38,148 bases of DNA from Methylophaga sp. (GTDB lineage: Bacteria; Pseudomonadota; Gammaproteobacteria; Nitrosococcales; Methylophagaceae): the NCBI GenBank assembly GCA_002733505.1, contig NVVW01000001.1, forward strand, positions 50,052 through 88,199, written 5' to 3'. Position numbers and translations under genes: made by a program. Shown piece after piece: positions 25,703 through 33,451 of the stretch (positions are counted from its first letter, which is position 1; each line of letters starts with the position of its first letter). Below the pieces are notes generated by a model, which was given only the letters and a program-made list of their open reading frames with translations, had not been told where the DNA came from and did no database searches.

Positions 25703-26131
25703 TCAGTCATCTTCGACTTCTTCTTTTCGTCTAATAACCCGTCGCGCCATGCCGCCATGCATCCGGCAACGTTCGGCTAATGCGCCCATGCTCCAGCCTT
25801 CTGGTTGTCTGATCACTACGCTGTGTTTACATTGTCGACCATTAGCCAGTTTTGCCCCACATTGTGGTCGATAGCGTTTTACTTTTTCCCAACTGTCTAA
25901 TACTTGACTGGCTTTGCGGATCATTTTAGCCTGCTTCGGGCTTAACTCACGATCGAGAATGGGCGTTTTGTTTTGATTTTCTACATTACGCCACCAATAA
26001 CGCACCACGGGCACAGGCAAACCAAAACGCCGCGCTAAATCATCGGGCTTGCGGTAGCGATCAAGTTTTAATAGATATACTGCGGCCTTTTCAAGCCGTG
26101 CAGTCAGTTCTTTGCTCTGCTCAGATCTCAT
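25703..26131 (-). CDS. Hypothetical protein with HGG zinc-knuckle-like motif
   Basis: The function of this 142-residue protein is unknown. The first half is basic and helical, with a possible helix-turn-helix (about 26-50, KPDDLARRFGLPVPVVRYWW). The second half has CGAKLANGRQCKHSV and, some 20 residues on, CRMHGGMARR. The CGAxTrxGxxC...CxxHGG pattern is shared by small phage- and plasmid-associated proteins and may bind zinc. The C-terminus is acidic after a basic run (RRKEEVEDD). It overlaps the YcgN-family gene by 11 bases upstream and nearly touches the methyltransferase downstream, so the three form one operon. Confidence 0.7.
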   Translation of the reverse strand: MRSEQSKELTARLEKAAVYLLKLDRYRKPDDLARRFGLPVPVVRYWWRNVENQNKTPILDRELSPKQAKMIRKASQVLDSWEKVKRYRPQCGAKLANGRQCKHSVVIRQPEGWSMGALAERCRMHGGMARRVIRRKEEVEDD

Positions 26132-26597
26132 TTAGTTTTACTTGATTACCAGTGAAAGTAATGATTTCAGGAATAAGGTTATCAAGATCACAATTAGCGC
26201 GTGCAATTTCACGCACTGAAATCCCCGCTTTGACCACGCTGTTCGCATCACCCGTTATCAAGGGATGCCAAATGGGCAAGGGTTCACCTTCTGCTAACAA
26301 GCGATAAGCACAACTATTAGGCAGCCAATTAAAATGCTCGGCATGATCAACACTGAGTTGAATGCAGTCGGGCATTTTTTGTTGCCGGTTGGGATAATCT
26401 GAACAACGACCGCTTTGAATATCAAGCAAATCACAGGCGGCGCGGGTGTAATAAATTTCGCCATCTTCTTCATCTTCTAGTTTGTGCAAACAACATCTGC
26501 CGCAACCATCACAGAGACTCTCCCATTCTTTATGCGTCATTTGGCTGAGCTTTTTGTGCTCCCAGAACGCTTTGGCTTCTTTATTTTGCTTAGTCAT
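26121..26597 (-). CDS. YcgN-family (UPF0260) cysteine-cluster protein
   Basis: The 158-residue protein belongs to the UPF0260/YcgN group within the YkgJ-type CxxCxxCC family. The diagnostic cluster is CDGCGRCC (residues 29-36); further cysteines (at ACDLLDIQSGRCSDYPNR and MPDC) complete the likely metal site. FNWLPNSCAYRLLAEGEPLP and WHPLITGD are family-typical. The biochemical role is unknown; iron-sulfur or zinc binding is inferred from the cysteines. Typical members are 145-155 residues, so it is full length. It opens the three-gene run to the methyltransferase and diverges from ppk with a 118-base gap. Confidence 0.9.
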   Translation of the reverse strand: MTKQNKEAKAFWEHKKLSQMTHKEWESLCDGCGRCCLHKLEDEEDGEIYYTRAACDLLDIQSGRCSDYPNRQQKMPDCIQLSVDHAEHFNWLPNSCAYRLLAEGEPLPIWHPLITGDANSVVKAGISVREIARANCDLDNLIPEIITFTGNQVKLNEI

Positions 26598-26715
26598 AAC
26601 TGACTATTTAATTTTATCAATGTTGAACTCACCCTTTAATTTACGCTCACACTAATGCTAATTGTCGGTTAAACAGCATAAAATTGCTACTAAAACGAGT
26701 GTATAATGGTAGATT

Positions 26716-28794
26716 ATGGAAGAAATCGATTTTAACAACCCCGACCTTTACCTTAATCGCGAACTAAGCCTCTTAGAATTTAACTGGCGTGTGCTGCAAC
26801 AAGCTTTAGATACTGACGTGCCTCTTTTAGAGCGTTTAAATTATCTATGTATCTCATCGACTAATCTTGATGAGTTTTTTGAGGTGCGTGTTGCGGGTTT
26901 AATTCAACAAATTGAAATCGGTGATCCCTACCTCGAAGCCGATCAAGTGACCGCTAATGATGTTTTAAAGCTTATTGCCAAGCGGGCGCATGAGTTGGTG
27001 GATGAGCAATATCAAGTGCTTAATGATGTGCTGCTTCCTGCGCTTGCAGAACAAGCTATTGAAATACTACCTAGAGCAAACTGGTCTGATAAACAAACAT
27101 CATGGCTACGCACCTATTTCTTAGAAGAAGTCGCCCCTATTTTAAGCCCAATGGGGTTAGATTCATCACATCCTTTTCCACGTTTACTTAATAAAAGTTT
27201 GAATTTTATTGTGTCCTTAGTGGGAAAAGATGCTTTTGGTCGCAACCGTAGCTCTGCTATTTTACAAGCGCCACGGGCTTTGCCTCGTGTTATTCAGCTA
27301 CCCGATGAATTGCATAAAGAGGGCGAATATCGCTTTGTGTTTTTGTCCTCTATTATTCATGCCTTTGCAGATGAACTTTTTCATGGCATGACCGTAAAAG
27401 GCTGCTACCAATTTCGGGTGACACGTAATAGTGATTTGGCCATTGACACGGAAGAAACCAGTGATTTATTAGTCGCTATTTCTGATGAGTTAACTCACCG
27501 CAACTATGGCGATGAAGTACGGCTAGAAATCGCACATACTTGCCCTGAAGATATGGTAAATTTCTTACGTGTTCAATGTGGCATGCATCAAAATAATGTG
27601 TATTTGGTTAATGGACCGGTTAATTTAAGCCGCTTGCAAGCGCTTTATTCCTTGATTGAACGGCCTGACTTAAAATTTAAGCCCTTTATTCAAGGTCGGC
27701 CTTCAGGTGTTGCTACGGACAGTGATATTTTTGCAACCATTCGCAAGCAAGATATCTTACTCCATCACCCTTATCAGTCGTTTTCACCTGTTATCGATTT
27801 TTTAAAACAGGCAGCGGCTGATCCAACGGTATTGGTGATCAAACAAACGCTGTATCGAACAGGTGCAAAATCCCCTATTGTTGATGCCTTAGTATCAGCG
27901 TCACAAGCAGGCAAAGAAGTGACGGTTGTTATTGAATTGCGCGCTCGCTTTGATGAAGCCGCCAATGTCGCCTTAGCCGCCCGTTTGCAACAAGCTGCCG
28001 TTCACGTTGTGTATGGTATCGTCGGCTATAAAACCCATGCCAAAATGTTATTGATATTGCGCCGTGAAAATAACAAATTATGCCATTATATCCATTTAGG
28101 AACAGGTAACTACCACCGTAGTACATCACGTATTTATACCGATTATGGCTTGCTTACATACAACAAAAAAATCGGTGAAGATGTCAGCAATCTATTTGCT
28201 CAAATCACTAGTCTAGGCAAGATCCCAACAATGCATAAATTATTACATGCACCCTTCACTTTGCATCAGGGTTTGTTAGACCGCATTGAGCAAGAAATAA
28301 GTAATGCAAAGGCAGGTAAAGCCGCCAGAATCATCGCCAAAGTGAATGCGTTAGTTGAGCCAGAAATTATTCAATCATTCTACAAAGCATCCATTGCTGG
28401 TGTAAAGGTAGATCTTATTGTGCGTGGCACCTGTTGTATTAAACCGGGTATTGAAGGCTTATCTGAAAACATTCATGTTCGTAGCATTATTGGGCGTTTT
28501 CTTGAGCACACCCGTGTGTTTTATTTTGAAAATGATGGCGAAAATGAAGTGTGGGCAGCCAGTGCTGACTTGATGAAACGTAATCTATTACGCCGCGTAG
28601 AGACCTGTTTTCCTATTGAAAATAAAAAAGCCAAGAAACGTGTTATTAACGATCTAGAACTTTATTTAGCTGATAATACCCAAGCTTGGTTCTTATCAGA
28701 AAGTGGTCGTTACACGCGTGTTGAACGCGGCGAAAATGAAGAGGCTATTTCTGCTCAAACCACCCTGCTCACTGAGTTAGCTAAAACCTATTAA
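26716..28794 (+). CDS. ppk: Polyphosphate kinase PPK1
   Basis: PPK1 reversibly makes long-chain polyphosphate from ATP, forming a phosphohistidine intermediate at the membrane. The 692-residue protein is close to the E. coli length. It opens with YLNRELSLLEFNWRVLQQA, contains SSTNLDEFFEVRVAGL, and carries the autophosphorylated histidine in GYKTHAKMLL (H441) and the second histidine in RFLEHTRVFYF (H598). The two PLD-like halves, including the RARFDEAANVALAARLQ and RRVETCFPI segments, are intact. A TATAAT at 26702-26707 lies so close to the ATG that a normal leader would be impossible from it. The stop is followed by the BFD-like gene within one base. Confidence 0.97.
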   Translation: MEEIDFNNPDLYLNRELSLLEFNWRVLQQALDTDVPLLERLNYLCISSTNLDEFFEVRVAGLIQQIEIGDPYLEADQVTANDVLKLIAKRAHELVDEQYQVLNDVLLPALAEQAIEILPRANWSDKQTSWLRTYFLEEVAPILSPMGLDSSHPFPRLLNKSLNFIVSLVGKDAFGRNRSSAILQAPRALPRVIQLPDELHKEGEYRFVFLSSIIHAFADELFHGMTVKGCYQFRVTRNSDLAIDTEETSDLLVAISDELTHRNYGDEVRLEIAHTCPEDMVNFLRVQCGMHQNNVYLVNGPVNLSRLQALYSLIERPDLKFKPFIQGRPSGVATDSDIFATIRKQDILLHHPYQSFSPVIDFLKQAAADPTVLVIKQTLYRTGAKSPIVDALVSASQAGKEVTVVIELRARFDEAANVALAARLQQAAVHVVYGIVGYKTHAKMLLILRRENNKLCHYIHLGTGNYHRSTSRIYTDYGLLTYNKKIGEDVSNLFAQITSLGKIPTMHKLLHAPFTLHQGLLDRIEQEISNAKAGKAARIIAKVNALVEPEIIQSFYKASIAGVKVDLIVRGTCCIKPGIEGLSENIHVRSIIGRFLEHTRVFYFENDGENEVWAASADLMKRNLLRRVETCFPIENKKAKKRVINDLELYLADNTQAWFLSESGRYTRVERGENEEAISAQTTLLTELAKTY

Positions 28795-28795
28795 A

Positions 28796-28987
28796 ATGGC
28801 TGACAAAAAAGATAGGAAAGACATTATCTGCTCCTGTACGGGCACCACCAAACAGAAAATATTGCAGCTCATTGATGATGGCGCCACTGATATTGCTAAA
28901 ATTTCATCAGCTACAGGTGCCATGACCGGCTGCGCTAGTTGTGATGTGCTTATTATAGATCTGCTTAAGGAGCATATTAAGTCTTAA
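28796..28987 (+). CDS. BFD-like [2Fe-2S]-binding protein
   Basis: The 63-residue protein has the four-cysteine pattern of the bacterioferritin-associated ferredoxin domain, CxC...CxxC: C12 and C14 in ICSCTGTT, C46 and C49 in GCASC. The helical middle (KQKILQLIDDGATDIAKISSATGA) is typical. BFD proteins bind a [2Fe-2S] cluster and help release iron from bacterioferritin, or serve as domains of nitrite reductases. The partner is not in the window; a Dps ferritin-like gene lies 4 kb away. It directly follows ppk, so it is cotranscribed. The family is clear, the role is inferred. Confidence 0.85.
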   Translation: MADKKDRKDIICSCTGTTKQKILQLIDDGATDIAKISSATGAMTGCASCDVLIIDLLKEHIKS

Positions 28988-29040
28988 AGAACTACATTGT
29001 GTAGGCTACTTTATAAAAATAACACATTAAAATCTTACTT

Positions 29041-31245
29041 CTACTTTCGAATATCCCAACAATAATGGATCTTAGCATTCCGTTCAAAGTCTTTAGGCAA
29101 TGTTGCTCGGCTAATATCTATAATTGTTAGCTTCGACAATGCCTTATCATCCATCTTAAAATCACGTCGATTGGTAGAGAAAATCAAAGAGCCGTCTTTG
29201 GTTAACAAGTTGGCCGTCATAGTGATTAATGATACATGATCCCGTTGAATATCAAACACGCCATCCATTCGGGTGGAATTTGAAAAGGTCGGAGGATCAA
29301 GGAAGATTAAACCGTATTTTTCAGGGGCTTGTTGTGCTTCTTGCAACCATTCTAGGCAATTGGCTCGCACATAACGATGCTTTTCTTGCGTGAAGCCATT
29401 CAGCGCCATATTGTCTTCTGCCCACTGCAAATAGGTATTCGACATATCAACGGTGGTGGTTGATTCGGCATTGCCCGCCGCCGCATAAACGGTGGCTGAA
29501 CCGGTGTAGGCAAAAAGGTTAAGAAAGGCTTTGCCTGCCGCGCGTTCTGCAATCATTTGGCGTGTTGTTCTATGATCGAGGAATAAGCCCGTATCTAAGT
29601 AATCCGTTAGGTTTATCCAGAAACTTAAACCATGTTCTGTCACCTTAAAGCGTTTCTTTTGCGTGCCATGCGCTTCATATTGCTGTGTGCCACGTTGCTT
29701 TTGGCGTAATTTTAGCGCCACGCTTGAGGCTGGCACGGCTAATACTTGCGGAATCACTTGCATTACATCATTTAAGCGTTGCAGTGCTTTTTCGGGATCA
29801 ATGGATTTTGGCGGCGCATATTCTTGCACATGCACATGATCAGCGTATAAATCAATCGCCACCGCATAATCGGGCAAATCCGCATCATACAGTCGGTAAC
29901 ATTCGATTTTATTCTTTCTAGCCCATTTGCCAAGATGTTTAAGGTTCTTTTTCAAACGATTGGCAAACATTTCAGCATGTTCAGATAATTCAATATCTTG
30001 TGGAATAATCACTTTTGTTTCAGTTTCAACTTGTTGAGTTTCTGCCACGATTTCTGAGCGTTGCGAATGATTTGAAACCGGCCTAGGCGCGCGATAACAC
30101 AATACTTTACAAGCAATAGGACCATTATCAAACGGTGTGCTATCAAATAAAGTTAAGCCGGTAAACTTACCTAAGGCTTCATTATCGGTAATCATGGTGG
30201 TGCGCCATGCCGGCAACGATTGGCTAACAATATTGCCCAAGCTTTCATACAAATAGTGTAATTCAGTCACATCGCCCATCCGTTCACCATAAGGCGGATT
30301 ACACACAATCAATCCGCTTTCAGGTAATGATTTGGCATGCGCTGGCCAGTCTAGTAATTCACGCTGTTCAACACTAATGCGATCAGATAAACCCATTTCT
30401 GCAATATTAGCTTGGGCGGCTTCTACTGCTTTAAGCTTTTCATCACCGCCTTTAATCACTGGCAAGCGTGCTAAACCACTATGGCGACGGCGTTCTGCTT
30501 CCGCTTTTAGACGTTGCCATGCTTGTTTATCATGTTGCTTCCAATATAAAAAACCAAAATAATCACGATGACTGCCGGGCGCTATATCAGCGGCAATCAT
30601 CGCCGCTTCAATCAGTATCGTGCCTGAGCCACACATCGGATCAACCAAGCCCCAGCCTTGTTTGGCAAGCCGTGGCCATTGCGCTGTCAGTAATATTGCG
30701 GCGGCTAAATGCTCTTTTAATGGTGCCGCCGTATTCGCCACACGATAGCCACGTTTATGCAGACTTTCACCCGATAAATCAATACTGATAATGGCTTGGT
30801 TATTTTTTAGATACACATTAACGCGTAAATCAGGTTGAAATAAATCCACTGAAGGGCGTACGCCTGTTTGCTCACGAAAACGATCAACAATGCCATCTTT
30901 TACCCGCTGTGCGCCATATTGCGTGTGGTGAATTTTGGATCGGAAACTATTAAAGTCGACCGCAATCGTGCTGCCCTCTGCATCAATATGGTCTTCCCAC
31001 GGCAGTTTATTTATACCCTCGTATAATTCATCTGTCGTTTTTGCTGAAAAATGAGCAATCGGCATTAACACACGGATCGCCACCCGCGACCATAAACAAA
31101 CGCGATAGGCATCTTCTAAACTACCCATAAAACGAATATTTCCTTGCTCTTGTTTGGTGTCTTTAATACCCATTTCGGTGAGTTCAACAGCCAATAAGGG
31201 CAGCATGCCGCGTGCGGCAGTAACAGTAAATTTATGATTTGTCAT
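29041..31245 (-). CDS. rlmL: Bifunctional 23S rRNA methyltransferase RlmKL
   Basis: RlmKL makes m2G2445 and m7G2069 in 23S rRNA during 50S assembly. The 734-residue protein has the expected order: N-terminal THUMP domain (about 1-160), the RlmL domain with VDPMCGSGTILIEAAMIAA and catalytic CNPPYGERM, a linker (about 380-400) and the RlmK domain with LFAYTGSATVYAA and FLDPPTFSNS. The RlmI-type TGLFLDHRTTRQMI is also intact. The start at 31245 gives MTNHKFTVTAARGMLPLL. It diverges from yhbY, another ribosome-assembly factor. The methyltransferase pseudogene at 24782 resembles its C-terminal half. Confidence 0.97.
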   Translation of the reverse strand: MTNHKFTVTAARGMLPLLAVELTEMGIKDTKQEQGNIRFMGSLEDAYRVCLWSRVAIRVLMPIAHFSAKTTDELYEGINKLPWEDHIDAEGSTIAVDFNSFRSKIHHTQYGAQRVKDGIVDRFREQTGVRPSVDLFQPDLRVNVYLKNNQAIISIDLSGESLHKRGYRVANTAAPLKEHLAAAILLTAQWPRLAKQGWGLVDPMCGSGTILIEAAMIAADIAPGSHRDYFGFLYWKQHDKQAWQRLKAEAERRRHSGLARLPVIKGGDEKLKAVEAAQANIAEMGLSDRISVEQRELLDWPAHAKSLPESGLIVCNPPYGERMGDVTELHYLYESLGNIVSQSLPAWRTTMITDNEALGKFTGLTLFDSTPFDNGPIACKVLCYRAPRPVSNHSQRSEIVAETQQVETETKVIIPQDIELSEHAEMFANRLKKNLKHLGKWARKNKIECYRLYDADLPDYAVAIDLYADHVHVQEYAPPKSIDPEKALQRLNDVMQVIPQVLAVPASSVALKLRQKQRGTQQYEAHGTQKKRFKVTEHGLSFWINLTDYLDTGLFLDHRTTRQMIAERAAGKAFLNLFAYTGSATVYAAAGNAESTTTVDMSNTYLQWAEDNMALNGFTQEKHRYVRANCLEWLQEAQQAPEKYGLIFLDPPTFSNSTRMDGVFDIQRDHVSLITMTANLLTKDGSLIFSTNRRDFKMDDKALSKLTIIDISRATLPKDFERNAKIHYCWDIRK

Positions 31246-31304
31246 GAGGCTTGAAAACGATCCTGATATAATTAACGTCTATTTTAATACAGGTAAGATT
31301 GTTC

Positions 31305-31601
31305 ATGGCAGTTAATAATATACAAAAGCGTTATTTGAAAGGTTTAGCACATCCACTTAAACCCGTGGTAATGATTGGTAATAAAGGCTTAACCGATAAT
31401 GTGCATGCTGAAATTGATAACGCCCTTGAGCAACACGAATTAATCAAAGTGCGTGTATCAGGCTTAGAAAAAGCAGATCGTCTAGCGATGATTGATGAAA
31501 TTGCGCTTAAATCCAGTTCAAATTTAGTGATGACGATTGGCCATATTGCTGCTTTTTATCGTCCTGCAAAAGAACCCACCATTACCCTACCTAGAAAGTA
31601 A
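31305..31601 (+). CDS. yhbY: YhbY-family CRM-domain RNA-binding protein
   Basis: YhbY binds pre-50S particles through a CRM domain. The protein, about 99 residues, covers the whole domain: LKGLAHPLKPVVMIGNKGLTD with the GNKGLT loop, then EIDNALEQHELIKVRVSG, and the C-terminal YRPAKEPTITLPRK, nearly identical to the E. coli ending. The frame can also begin at a TTG at 31299 (two residues earlier), with AGG five bases ahead. I take the ATG at 31305 since it matches the family start, though its ribosome site is distant. It is divergent to rlmKL, and a nitroreductase follows five bases later. Confidence 0.9.
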   Translation: MAVNNIQKRYLKGLAHPLKPVVMIGNKGLTDNVHAEIDNALEQHELIKVRVSGLEKADRLAMIDEIALKSSSNLVMTIGHIAAFYRPAKEPTITLPRK

Positions 31602-31605
31602 CGAT

Positions 31606-32214
31606 ATGATTGAAAAACCCGCCATAACCGACCAGAAAATCAACACTCTTATCGCAGAACGCTGGAGTGGACGTGCATTTGACGCAACTACTGCCGTTAG
31701 CGATGAAGATATAACAGCTTTATGTGAAGCCGCGCGATGGGCACCCTCTTGCTTTGGTGATGCACCATGGCGGTTTATTGTCTGGAATAAACATAGTGAT
31801 GAAGCTAGCTGGCAACAAGCTTTGGATTGTTTAGCACCGGGCAATCAACAATGGGCAAAAAATGCTTCTGTCTTAGTATTGGCTGCATCAGTTAAAACAT
31901 TCAGCCACAATGACAATGATAATCGCTGGGTAGGCTATGACACCGGCGCGGCAAGTATCAGTTTGTGTTTGCAAGCCACATCAATGGGCTTAATGAGTCA
32001 CCAAATGGGTGGTTTTGATAGCGATAAAGTGCGCGCTACTTTTTCTGTGCCAGATGATATTGAATGCTGGGCGATGATTGCAATTGGTCACCCTGCTGCA
32101 TTAGATACATTGAATGAAGAACAGCTTGAACGGGAACTAAAAGCACGCGAACGCCGTCCTTTAACTGAACAGTTTTTTTATAATACGTGGAATACGACCG
32201 AAATCAAAGGATAA
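31606..32214 (+). CDS. Nitroreductase family protein
   Basis: A flavin-dependent nitroreductase-like oxidoreductase of 202 residues. The N-terminal RWSGRAFDATTAVSDEDI matches the FMN-binding R-S-x-R pattern, WAPSCFGDAPWRFIVW the second FMN segment, and MGLMSHQMGGFD and AIGHPAA the C-terminal cofactor-binding portion. It should bind FMN as a homodimer in the cytosol; the substrate is unknown. An upstream extension to 31537 overlaps yhbY, is unlike the family and is rejected; the ATG at 31606 (MIEKPAITDQK) lies five bases after the yhbY stop. The pentapeptide gene follows after four bases, so three plus-strand genes share a transcript. Confidence 0.9.
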   Translation: MIEKPAITDQKINTLIAERWSGRAFDATTAVSDEDITALCEAARWAPSCFGDAPWRFIVWNKHSDEASWQQALDCLAPGNQQWAKNASVLVLAASVKTFSHNDNDNRWVGYDTGAASISLCLQATSMGLMSHQMGGFDSDKVRATFSVPDDIECWAMIAIGHPAALDTLNEEQLERELKARERRPLTEQFFYNTWNTTEIKG

Positions 32215-32218
32215 ACCG

Positions 32219-32683
32219 ATGAAATTAGCTCTTTTTATTGCTACATTATTTACTTCAATGACCGCTTTAGCATTTGACCAAATTTATGTTGATCGCTTGT
32301 TAAAAACAAATGTATGCCATCATTGTAGCCTTAATGATGCCGATCTATCTGGCAAAGAATTAAATGGCGCAGATCTAAGTGAATCTAACTTAAAAAATAT
32401 TAATTTAAGTAATGCTAAATTAAAAGGGGCATGGTTTACCCGTTCTAGACTTCATGGTGCCAACCTTGAAAATGCTGATGTATCAGACGCATTACTTAAT
32501 GATACTATCTTGGACGGGGCTAATTTAAAAGGTGCTAATCTAGACAATGCCAAAATGCATTTTTCAGACTTATCAAATGCCGATCTAACCGGTGCAGTCA
32601 TCACAGAAAAAACGGTATTACGTGGTGTTAAATTCTGCAATACCACCATGCCTGATGGCAGCATAAACAACAGCGGTTGTTAA
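32219..32683 (+). CDS. Secreted pentapeptide-repeat protein
   Basis: The 154-residue protein has a Sec signal peptide (MKLALFIATLFTSMTALA, cleavage probably before FDQ) and then pentapeptide repeats A(D/N)LxX: LNDADLSGKELNGADLSESN, LHGANLENADVSDA, DGANLKGANLDNA and SNADLTGAV. These fold as a right-handed four-sided beta-helix. A CHHC motif at the start of the mature protein (residues 33-36) and a C-terminal Cys suggest disulfides or metal binding. Such periplasmic repeat proteins have no assigned role, and the cysteines are not usual. It follows the nitroreductase by four bases and is followed by a terminator hairpin. Confidence 0.85.
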   Translation: MKLALFIATLFTSMTALAFDQIYVDRLLKTNVCHHCSLNDADLSGKELNGADLSESNLKNINLSNAKLKGAWFTRSRLHGANLENADVSDALLNDTILDGANLKGANLDNAKMHFSDLSNADLTGAVITEKTVLRGVKFCNTTMPDGSINNSGC

Positions 32684-32695
32684 GCTAAAGCTACC

Positions 32696-32720
32696 ATCAG
32701 CGGGGTATAGCCCCGCTGAT
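32696..32720. terminator. Hairpin between convergent pentapeptide gene and dps
   Basis: A perfect 10-base stem, ATCAGCGGGG paired with CCCCGCTGAT, and a 5-base loop sit 13 bases after the pentapeptide stop and 55 bases beyond the dps stop on the opposite strand. It probably serves as a bidirectional terminator. The U-tract is weak on both strands. Confidence 0.75.
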
Positions 32721-32774
32721 ATTCACTTAGAATTTACTCATTGTCTATAAATCATTTGAATTTATGACCGTTAA

Positions 32775-33245
32775 TCACTTTCTAGTGGCGCGTAGCATCC
32801 ATGAGGTTTTTTCATGAATTCGCATACGATCTGAAACTAATGCTATAGTTGATTCATCATCCGCTTCTTGTGCTAACTTAAGCGTCATACGTGACGTTTT
32901 CACGATCTGCTCGTGACCTTTAGTCAATAAATCAACCATTTCTATTGAACTAGGAACACCTTCTACCTCCTCAATTGAGCTCAGTCTTGAGAACGCTTTA
33001 TACGTTCCTGGAGCCACAACATCCAAGGTGCGAATACGCTCAGCTATATCATCTACTGCAGTAGCTAGCTCAGTGTAGTGCTCTTCAAACATTAGATGCA
33101 ACTCACGAAATTGTGGCCCCGTCACATTCCAATGGAAATTGTGTGTTTGTAAATAAAGTGTATAAGAATCAGCCAAAAGCCGTTTCAAGCCTTCTGCTAC
33201 TTTCACCCTATCTTCTTTGCTTATACCAATATCTATATTTGTCAT
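32775..33245 (-). CDS. dps: Dps family DNA-binding ferritin-like protein
   Basis: Dps dodecamers oxidise and store iron using peroxide and protect DNA. The 156-residue protein shows [20 protein letters not shown] and a DDIAERIR segment. The inter-subunit ferroxidase residues are recognisable as H38, H50, E54, D65 and E69, in the spacing of known Dps centres (Glu replaces Asp at one site). The N-terminus is short with few basic residues, so DNA binding may be weak. A strong GAGGAG ribosome site precedes the ATG. The 206-base gap to hrpA holds both promoters; no OxyR or Fur box could be assigned with confidence. Confidence 0.93.
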   Translation of the reverse strand: MTNIDIGISKEDRVKVAEGLKRLLADSYTLYLQTHNFHWNVTGPQFRELHLMFEEHYTELATAVDDIAERIRTLDVVAPGTYKAFSRLSSIEEVEGVPSSIEMVDLLTKGHEQIVKTSRMTLKLAQEADDESTIALVSDRMRIHEKTSWMLRATRK

Positions 33246-33451
33246 TTTAATCTCCTCACTAAGTTTCTAATTGACAATACTAGAGTACTGGAAATCATGT
33301 TAATGGTAAAACTGTTTATTTCGATTAATTTGATAGCTTTTCTCTATCGTATGATGATATTTGAACTTAGCCTCAGATTGCTTATAACAAAAATTGCCAA
33401 TATTTCTACCTTATTGAATCCACATTGCTTACTGTACAATAGCGACTTTAT

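Noticed and set aside
26702..26707. TATAAT as the ppk promoter
   Set aside because: It lies nine bases before the ATG with no suitable -35 at normal spacing; probably chance.
31537..31605. N-terminal extension of the nitroreductase
   Set aside because: It overlaps yhbY and its residues are unlike the family; the ATG at 31606 fits better.
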